Shown one piece after another: positions 56,126-64,000 of a stretch of 64,000 bases of DNA (position 1 is the stretch's first letter; each line of letters opens with the position of its first letter). The notes under the pieces were generated by a model. That model was given only the letters and a program-made list of their open reading frames with translations. It did not search any database and was not told the DNA's origin. The DNA is from Haemonchus contortus (Eukaryota > Nematoda > Chromadorea > Rhabditida > Trichostrongylidae). Position numbers and translations under genes: made by a program. Location of the stretch: positions 12,671,618 through 12,735,617 of the forward strand of contig LS997566.1 in NCBI GenBank assembly GCA_000469685.2, read 5' to 3'.

Positions 56126-57521
56126 TTCGAGATCTCCGCTATAATAGGGAGACTGACCAGAACCAGCAGTAAACAAGCTTCCCACCATCAGACTGATTGT
56201 ATGACGAGGTATACAAGGAACTTAAAGCACAGCCATAGAACTCAATGGGGGTGTTCTACGGTAGAGGAGATTCTCGAGGTAACGGAACGCAACGTCTACC
56301 CGATTGCACGGCCCATTTCTTCCCTCACGTCACCTGCAATCCGTCTGCCAACTGCTTTCATTTTCTCCTTTTCCTTTCCTAGGACCCAATAACTGGAACG
56401 TCGAAATAAACTAGACGATGACCCTTAGTACAGTAGGTCGTTAGCTTCTGAATGACGCAATTCCGGGGAATAATTACATATGCTTTCAGGTTGTTTCTGA
56501 GTTGTTGTACGACTCGAACTCTATTTTGTTCCATGCAATATGGCCCCTTGGAGGCGGCAAAAAACTTTTGTAATGACGTGGCAGTCCTGCATGTCTACCA
56601 TACTAACACCAAATTGGATTGCAAATGACTACACTGCGCTTCTAGAGGGACCAGAATTTCATCCAAAATTTATTCTCATAAAAATTTTCAAGATGATTTC
56701 GCGAAGGAATTTCGCTGCGATGTAGAGTAGTAGAGACCAACCAAACACTTAAACAGTCCATTATCAGAGTATGGGCTGATCCTGATTCTATAGAGGCAGC
56801 TTTTCCGATGGCATGCCAGAGTACGTTGCACATGTGCAGGTGATTTAAGAACAGTCAACGAAACACTGTTGAGTTAGGCTTCTTTACAGGTTTCATCGAG
56901 GGATTTCGGTGACTTGCTGTTCTGAATATCTGTATCCGCTTCATCACTTGAAAATCGTTTGAGCGACAATGAATCATCATACTAGGTCCATTCAGAGCCA
57001 CAGTTTATGATGATTTTGAGGTACCCTTTTTGAGTCGGAAAACGGTAGTAATGGTTGGGAATAAGTGCATCGATGGTGAAGGAAGCGAGAAATTCGCTGA
57101 TTCCGTGAAAAAAATAGCGAAAATAGAGGTTGCGCGAGATTACCATGACGGAAAGGACATGGAAAGGGGTATTTGGACGAGATTTCGGCTGTTGCAAATG
57201 TGCAAAGAGCTGACTACATCAAGTCAAAACTGTTCACAGTAGTTTTTTACTGTCGCTATGGGCCATGACAGTTGTTCGAACTTCCTACATGGGTTCCTTG
57301 TGAATGGTGCAGTCCTACAATGCCGTTGAAACTCCTCCGCATACACACAGAATAATCGTTGAGCCTATCTAGGCCGTTATCCGATCTGTCAGCGCCACAT
57401 ATGGTATACGGAAGAGCCACGGGGAATACCTCATAAGCCATTTCTATCTTGAAATTAGCCTTTAGGAGTGGATCACTTAGAAGAGCTGTAGTATGTCTTT
57501 CTGACTGATAGCCCATTTCAG
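56126..57521. other. one weak exon candidate, otherwise nothing
   Basis: At 56,490-56,569 an acceptor ATATGCTTTCAG precedes VVSELLYDSNSILFHAIWPL with a GTAATG donor. Its phase does not continue the transmembrane gene directly. Frames at 57,030-57,516 on either strand lack splice evidence. Confidence 0.3.
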
Positions 57522-57716
57522 CTGTTTACTACGTCAGTTCACTTCCACCATCGTATTCGGAAACATCACGTCCTGTTAGGCAACGAACTTGAAGGAATCA
57601 ACTCAAATGCACTCTCAGAACAAATAGCGCTTCAGACTGAACAGGACTCACTTTGCATAGCGCATTTACAATTTGATAAAAGAAATACAAACAGGCTAAT
57701 AAAGTCTTCCCAATAA
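57522..57716 (+). CDS. candidate terminal exon, 64 codons, unknown
   Basis: A good acceptor GATAGCCCATTTCAG is followed in phase 0 by 64 codons and TAA: LFTTSVHFHHRIRKHHVLLG, then NELEGINSNALSEQIALQTE and a Lys/Arg/Asn-rich end. There is no in-frame ATG. Hydrophilic, so it could be the cytoplasmic tail of the membrane protein upstream, but the phases do not join directly. Confidence 0.3.
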   Translation: MFTTSVHFHHRIRKHHVLLGNELEGINSNALSEQIALQTEQDSLCIAHLQFDKRNTNRLIKSSQ

Positions 57717-59479
57717 TATCCGGGTTTGTTTCTTCACCACAACTGCCTCTTGTAAACAACAGTTTTTTCACCTTACAAATTCCTTTGCGTTCGCTGTTCA
57801 TACATATAAGAAGTCAAAAATGATTTACTGGCTTTATCATCGACTACGCGGCATTCGTGAAATTTTGTTTACTTTGTAGAACAGCCAAATCTGATAGAAA
57901 CATGTTTACGACGGTGTTTTGAAGAGCGTTCATAATACGTTTTGAGTACCCCAACTTGAGAAATGTCAAACTTCAAAGACAAACGTGCTACTACTCTTGT
58001 ACACGACAATTTTGCTCGAGGTGTTACATGGAATTGAAGATTGGAAAGTAGAAAAATTATACATTCACTTTGTTCAATTCCCTTTTAGCCAGATTTTAGC
58101 TAGGAGTGATCAATGCAAGGTACATAGGCATCGATGTTAGGGTCGAGCGGCATTTTTTACCTATCTTGGAACTCCACCGATTCCGACGTCTCCGTTTCCC
58201 CTAAGCCAAATTCCATTTGGAAGGACCTAAACAGAAAAAAATTCCTTCCTGACCCATCACATGAAACAGGTTATCTATTCACTTTGAATGTCTCTCTCTT
58301 TTCACTTTCGAAGTTTGGCTGTTGTAACAACATTCAATGAAAATGTTTAGAAAAGACAAGTATCACAAAATGTAGGCTTCATGTTGGAGCAGACCCAGAT
58401 GCCCTTTCTTTCACCTTCGATCTATTTGGATTAGGACGCTACATTTGTCGAAACAGCTAGCCTGCATGTAAATATCCAACTAAATCCACAGCTGTGACTT
58501 TTACTTCTTGAGCTGTACAACCAAGATTTTAACAACACTTTATATGACAGTTAACTGATGAATATTCGACTGAATACACTGCAAGTTGAACGCATTATGA
58601 TCGACACCAAAATAAAAAAAAACAGAATGAAAAATTGCCTTCGATATGACTAAAAAGCTTTTACATCCCATATTTACGCCTTTCTCTTTTCTTCAGTCGG
58701 TATTGTAGAATTGAACACGAAGGAGGGTTATTTTTTATATGAATAGATAATTTCAATTTTGAGATGCTTGTTTCAAAGTTTTCTTTCGCTATCTAACCTT
58801 ACACTAGGTAGCTGCTCAGTGGTTCTTTTAGGAATCTCTTCTTGATGATCTGTTCACGCGATCATGCTGGATCCAAAGTGTATTCGTAAAAAATTTAAAC
58901 TTTTACTTTAAGGATTTGAAAACCATCAAGTTGAGGGGGACATGGTGACTGAACGCATTTCTAGATTAAAAACTCTGATTATGTTGCATCACGAGGCTTT
59001 GGGTGGTCATTGGAGGTGACAGTGGTGCAACGGTTAGCAGATCGCAACGATGGTCTCAGGCCTCAAACGATTCTCGATGCTAGCCGTCAACAGAACGGAC
59101 TTTACAAAATCGCGCAATCTCTTTATTCCATGTGAAGTTGAAGCTGATCACCTCGCCCCTACCTTAGAGGTTGGAACTGCGTTTCCACCCCCCTGTTTGT
59201 GGCGATCAAAATCGAGTCTTCGGTTTTTTGCTACGGCATTCTACAAACAACACCTTCCACCCCTCGTCATGCCATCACAATCGATTTTCTAATGTGTATT
59301 GTAATATTGTAGTTACCATTTTCGCACCTGACTTGGATCAATCTGAATAACAACAGTCATGGCACATATTCACGAGTTATTACCATATTTATCAGTAATA
59401 ATCGGGAATGAATAAGAGAGAGCTTCTCAGGAGGAAGTTAAAAGAGCACGATGATCAGGATGTATAAAGACAGATTATG
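57717..59479. other. no gene recognised
   Basis: A phrase at 59,020-59,075 (AGTGGTGCAACGGTTAGCAG, then GGCCTCAAACGATTC) is faintly tRNA-like but not folded convincingly. Confidence 0.3.
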
Positions 59480-60290
59480 ATTGTGATTATGATTTATTAT
59501 CGGAAATCAAAGAAAATAGCAGAAAGGCAAAAAGAAACACAAACAAGTCTCCGATAAGTGGTAACTTCAAACTAATGGGGCACAACAGAGGGATCTGCGT
59601 GAAGAGGGATTGGAATTCGGCGCAGAAGGGCAGTGGCCGAGAACACTGCAAGCTATGTTGAACTCTGGATACCATCTTAGTAGGTCCGCCAACTTGCCGA
59701 AACCAAAACCAGCATCGCAGAAGTCGAGCGGATAGTGTTATGCACAAAACGGAAAATCAATTACCATTAAAAGAAGTTTACATGAAGTAGCAGTTTCCTG
59801 AGTCAGACAAAGTTATTAACATAACAGCAAAGTTAATCGCTTCGCTGCCTGATAAGTTATTGAGGGTTTAGTTTCTTGCTCCTAAAACCAACCTTGAGAC
59901 ACCAAAATATCCTTCACTTTTTTCCTAAATGAGCTGGGAGAGCTAGAGTAAACCACCGAAGGCGGTAATTCATTCCATGAACTAATTATTCTTTGAGTGG
60001 AAGAATTTCGATATTCCGCGGTGAAATTTTTTTCCCTTAATAGTTTATAGCTATGACCTCTAGTACGCCCGATAGTTGCTGATTTCCGGAAGAAAGAATC
60101 GAAATCCAAATCCGCTGGTCCAGTGGAAAGCTTGTAAACAACATCGTATTCATAGAACTTTCTTCTCATTTCTAGGGAATTTTCGTTCAGATAGCCCAAT
60201 CATTCTTTATAAGATACGTGAAAAATACCTTTACGGGCAAAAATACGCTCGATTAGTTAGTTGGTTCTCTCTCGTGAGAATGGCAGGAAA
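59480..60290 (-). mobile_element. CR1-like non-LTR retrotransposon, 3' fragment
   Basis: Minus-strand fragment holding the last part of RT and ~400 bases of 3' UTR ending near a short TGATTATGATTTATTATC repeat-like tail. It belongs to a different subfamily from the 15-kb element, since the proteins differ strongly. Confidence 0.65.
59882..60280 (-). pseudogene. RT C-terminal domain fragment (CR1/RTE-like)
   Basis: From about 60,280 an open stretch with one stop reads LIERIFARKGIFHVSYKE, then GYLNENSLEMRRKFYEYDVV and YKLSTGPADLDFDSFF. The last 105 residues are intact to the stop at 59,882 and include RGHSYKL and SWNELPPSVVYSSSPSSFRK. The pattern (xRR, DLxMxYKL, DFDSFF, WNxLPxxVV, SFxxxL) is the C-terminus of CR1-type RT proteins. 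The catalytic RT core is missing. Confidence 0.75.
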
Positions 60291-60401
60291 CAAAATCGAT
60301 GTGAGCTGACCGCTAGCTCATATTCCTTTCAGAATATTTCTGAGATGAAATTATACCAGAGCTGCAGAATAGCTCATTCATAATGAGTTTGGTTGCAAGA
60401 A

Positions 60402-60815
60402 TTAGTCAGAAGTATTCATATTGGAAACTGCTTCCCAAAAACTGTCGATATCCACCAACCGATCCCAAAATTCAGTAGGTTGTGCATCTTCAGTTGAGAA
60501 TTCTACAGAAGTATGTAGTGCCAAGCAGGTGTTTTTTCTGTTGCTTTTTGGTGGAGTGCAAAGGAGGGATGTCAGGCTTTTTTGGTAGATGGCACTGTTC
60601 CAAACAGGATCTTTTGGCAATATTCTGTCAATTAGCGTTTGATCGTCCTTTGTATCGGAAATATTCTCGGTGTGGATGAAACAGGTTCCCGGACGTTCCA
60701 GAGTGCACTTTTGCCCCTCGAGCCAAACAACTTGTTCTTGAGAGAATGACAAACAATCGAGCCCATTTTTCACAGTTACTTGTTGGTAGTGGCGGACACT
60801 TTTTTTTTGATACAT
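60402..60815 (-). CDS. 137-codon open frame, possible retroelement remnant
   Basis: An uninterrupted minus frame from ATG at 60,815. The C-terminal half (CTPPKSNRKNTCLALHTSVE and FWDRLVDIDSFW) faintly recalls the segment between RNase H and integrase in BEL/Pao retrotransposons. The N-terminal part (NGLDCLSFSQEQVVWLEGQK) is not recognised. No LTRs were found. The preceding minus frame at 61,036-61,434 (132 codons) may be another piece. Low confidence in any family. Confidence 0.25.
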   Translation of the reverse strand: MYQKKSVRHYQQVTVKNGLDCLSFSQEQVVWLEGQKCTLERPGTCFIHTENISDTKDDQTLIDRILPKDPVWNSAIYQKSLTSLLCTPPKSNRKNTCLALHTSVEFSTEDAQPTEFWDRLVDIDSFWEAVSNMNTSD

Positions 60816-62952
60816 TGTTGATACATTTTCTAGTTTCTACGATTTGTCAACTCGATCTGTCCTTTTTTATGAGCTGACCTATCCTTAAGTAGTGCTTTGG
60901 TATGACCGTTATGATGAAGTTTTCCGCTAAAAGATCTCCCACGTTCTGTTTTAATCACTGCCAGGCCACATTGCGCTAATCACCACTGCTACTGCTGAGA
61001 CACAGCATTCTTCTATGTAGGTTGTTACATGACCACTACAGTTTTCCGTTTCGATTTGAAATTTTCCGAATGAAATCCACGCCTTCAAGGAGTTTATCAC
61101 CTTCCAGAAAGCTTCCCCACCACATTATAAGTACATAGGTGTACATACTTGGCTCCAAAAATACAGCAGTTACGAAGCATATTTGCGAAATAGGAGATAG
61201 CGTCGACAAAGATTTACCGAAGAGAATTTCGGTACAGACATTCGTCATAAACTTTATAATTTTGTTGAGTTCATAGATGTTTTGGGAAAAGGTATATTTT
61301 TGGTGTGGTTCTGGAGCATTTTGTAGGGAAAGGATTTGTGTCATAGTGCCGCCATGGTGAGTTTGAGGGGAGAGCATCTGCCAACTGCTGAAATTCCATC
61401 TCTTTATCTCGTATCTCGGCCGGAAGATCAGCAATGGTACTACATATAATACTTAATTCGTTTGTCAGGGGAAGTTAAAGGCACCAGTTGTTCAAGGAAG
61501 AAGTAAATGGATAGTCTAAGAGCATACGGTCCATCGCCGTAAACCCTGTATGAAAGTGAAAAACGGAATTAATCACTCGATCACAACCAGAGATGACATC
61601 TGGGAAGTCATCAGACTTGATTAGTGAAGATTTTTCACTACCATGGATGATTTATGTAGTTACATCAGAACGAGCGTAGCCGCCACGTTTCGATGTGAGC
61701 TGTAAGACAATAGAACCAACTTTTCATGTGCATTTGACGTGGACAAAGTGGTGTTACAAGGTAGCTGAGCAGAATTCAGAAGTGTATGAAATATGGGGAA
61801 GCGTTGAGATCAAATACGTGGAATTTCACCCTACCTAACTTCCCAGTTCTTTTGTGTTGGCCTGACGTGTCGTGGTTCGAAGGTCAGAGCCAGATCGAGA
61901 ATTGATGAGGACGTGCTATGGTTTTTTGATGTCAAGTTCGCTGAGTTGATAGGGGTGACATTCCTGAAGAACCTACATAATGATGGCAGGACCTGTTTCT
62001 TTTTCTGGTGAGAGATCACTTCATATTGTATGTTATAGCAGCGGTTTCCCATCTGTCTGAGATTCATTATCCCTTCTCCTAGTTCAGCCGAATCTTCCAT
62101 CCTTTTATGGCCAGTCTATCCTACCTCTTACGTGGAATGAGCGGTTCGACTTCAAAATCCATCCATTGAGTCATGCACAGGACCAATTTTGGACTCGATT
62201 ACTTTTATAACTCCGAAGAGAGGTTGAGTGTACCAGTGAGGGCCTTATGAATGCACTACCTTTTGGAACGGATCGACGCCTGAATCCCACGAATGTCCGT
62301 TTGTAATCTGTCCTGTTGGAGAGAACGGATGAGCGAGTTGAAAACTAGACAGAAAATGGATTTTCTATGGGACAGCCATCGAGCTGTTATTATTGATGGT
62401 GCCATGGGTTCCATATGATTTACATCTCACGCAAACTTTCCCGTCCTATAATTCTGATAAACTTTGCCCGCAATATTCTTATGACTTTTATCTGAGAAGA
62501 GTACCCCCGCAGTAAGTGATTACTGCTGTCTGTTTCCTGCTCTTAATGGTGGAGATTACCTTGCGACCATGCACCATGAGACAAGCGGATAAACGGATTA
62601 CCAGCCACTGTCTATAGCTGTTGCATGTATGGCTTATCATGTTTGAGCTTCTCAACTCTGATCTCTTCGCTCTTCCACCCTCTCCTCTGTCATGGGAAAT
62701 GGAGTCCAATGATGACTTTCACCTTCGATGAAGTTTTCAAGAGTTTCCATTCAGGACTCACCTATAAAATCGACCGGTAAAATAGTTTGGATGCGTGTTC
62801 GGTCTGTACAAATTGCTGGAGCTCGGCTAACTTTGGAGGGTTTTATTCAGTCACTTCATCGATTTTATCATCGTCATATGTTTAGTTCGAAGATTGAGCC
62901 ATGCATTTTAAGTTCTTCTAGATAAGGGAAGGCGGTGCTCTCCCTCACTTAA
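60816..62952. other. no gene firmly recognised
   Basis: Minus frames at 61,036-61,434 and 61,831-62,100 could be parts of the same decayed element as 60,402-60,815, but neither shows a diagnostic motif. Confidence 0.3.
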
Positions 62953-62988
62953 GCGACGTTTCGGGGAAAAGGCCTTCCTCACATCAAG
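62953..62988 (-). ncRNA. hammerhead/Penelope-like motif, degenerate
   Basis: Minus strand reads TGATGTGAGGAAGGCCTTTT-CCCCGAAACGTCGC. As at 28,027, TGANGAAGG is followed by a short stem II and CCGAAACGT. The first core base differs from the hammerhead consensus. No Penelope-like coding sequence was recognised nearby. Confidence 0.28.
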
Positions 62989-64000
62989 TTCGCAGCGGCC
63001 GGTCTACAGGTTGTCACGTTTGGCTTCGTAATGCACGTACTATACAGTTATGCATCAGCCCCATTACCAATTGCGTTCCTTTCCTTTTATTTGCTGCCAC
63101 TTTGTCACTTTTCTTTTCTCATTACACGTACTATATTCGCACTGCACGTATCTTCGGTACTTATACTTAGATGTCAGCGACATCGCCGTTTTCATTTCAA
63201 CCGGTACGCCGCCATATCTTCCCCCTTCCCTGTTTGCTAAAAGCTTCTTATGTCTGCGTACCTTTGCAGTATTTAAGCGCTTTTGGTGACTGCCTTTCAT
63301 TTACCAGCTTGTAGATGATTTTTCATTCCTTGGATTCGAATACCAAGTTTCTCATGGGATTTCAACCCCTTTCATCTATCTGGATTTGCTCAGTTCAGCT
63401 TTGTCTGCGCAACCGTAGGATACCTTCCTGGTGGCCTTAGATATATGCCTAGAGGTACAGTTCACTATCAAATGGCTTGGAGATATCCCACTAGAATAGA
63501 TATCTTCCTCTCGTGTACCGTATGTGGTGTTGTCAAATCTAAAAACGGTCTAGCTCAGGCGTTATGAAGACTCAGAAACTGTCCCGTGTGTATGCGCGGA
63601 CGAGTTTCAACGGCACTGTAGGGACGCACCATTCACAAGGGAACTCATGAACCCATGTATGAAGTTCAAACATTTGTCATGACCCACAGCGGCAGTTAAA
63701 GGCAATTCTGGACAGTTTTGGCTTGATGGCGTAATTGAACAACTGAAATCTCGTCCAGACACCCCTTCTATGTCATTTCAGTAATGGTTATACAACCAGT
63801 ATTGTCACTTATTTTAAGGAACTCTTTCTTCAAGATCGGCGAATTTTCTCACTTCCTTCACCACCGACACACTATTCCTCTTCCAATACTGTTTCAATAA
63901 TGGGAGCACATATAATTGGAAGGACCATAGGGATGAGCTTCCTCTATGAGCTGCCTCCTTAAAACTTCTGCTGTCCTACAGAGCATCTCATTGTGCTACC
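62989..64000. other. no gene recognised
   Basis: Pyrimidine-rich plus strand from 63,060 to 63,290. Frames on both strands here are unsupported. Confidence 0.35.

Noticed and set aside
61831..62100. BEL/Pao reverse transcriptase piece (KKKQVLPSLCRFF...)
   Set aside because: Resemblance is a few residues only; no RT catalytic motif or LTR seen.

Overview
The window looks like nuclear DNA of a parasitic nematode, most likely a strongylid of the hookworm type. It is AT-rich and has no long host open reading frame. Short candidate exons sit behind TTTCAG-type 3' splice sites. Repeats include Tc1/mariner elements, CR1-like non-LTR retrotransposons and a tRNA-derived SINE family with more than ten copies. 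No bacterial operon, rRNA, ordinary tRNA gene or CRISPR array was seen.

Host coding content is sparse and exonic. The best-supported gene is a FLP-34-type (NPY/NPF-related) neuropeptide precursor on the + strand at 30,315-40,906. It has four phase-compatible exons: signal peptide, spacer, acidic spacer, then KR followed by APITSKLIQSLNEAERLR. The last visible exon ends two bases into the penultimate Arg codon. The terminal exon carrying FG and the basic cleavage site was not found. A second, weaker phase-compatible chain on the + strand (1,218-1,348; 2,366-2,410; 18,608-18,669; 20,377-20,469) would encode the end of a Cys-containing protein of unknown identity. A transmembrane exon (55,422-55,568) and a following exon (55,848-55,895) mark an unidentified single-pass membrane protein whose downstream donor lies at a SINE. 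Isolated candidate exons lie at 6,139, 29,487, 46,545 and elsewhere.

The rest is mostly mobile DNA. 12.9-13.4 kb: a MITE with two nested inverted repeats. 15.2-17.0 kb: a 5'-truncated CR1-like retrotransposon on the - strand with a 301-codon RT fragment. 23.4-25.0 kb: a GC-rich hairpin and a directly duplicated ~550-bp repeat. 26.9-28.4 kb: an inverted repeat pair, a hammerhead/Penelope-like motif and a non-LTR 3' tail. 32.6-33.4 kb: a six-unit GC-hairpin tandem array. 33.6-34.0 and 50.3-50.9 kb: deletion derivatives of a mariner with Hsmar1-like ends. 35.6-36.9 and 44.5-45.8 kb: two near full-length decayed mariners, the second nested in a MITE. 51.4-54.3 kb: a long inverted duplication carrying a Cys-rich C-terminal coding segment with a poly(A) signal on each arm; one arm is split by a Tc3-like transposon. 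54.4-54.9 kb: a MITE with 162-bp terminal inverted repeats. 59.5-60.3 kb: another CR1-like RT tail.

The order of events can be read in places: the Tc3-like element entered an already duplicated locus, the 44.5-kb mariner entered a MITE, and a SINE abuts a probable exon. All exon calls are by eye from splice signals and reading phase, without transcript evidence.
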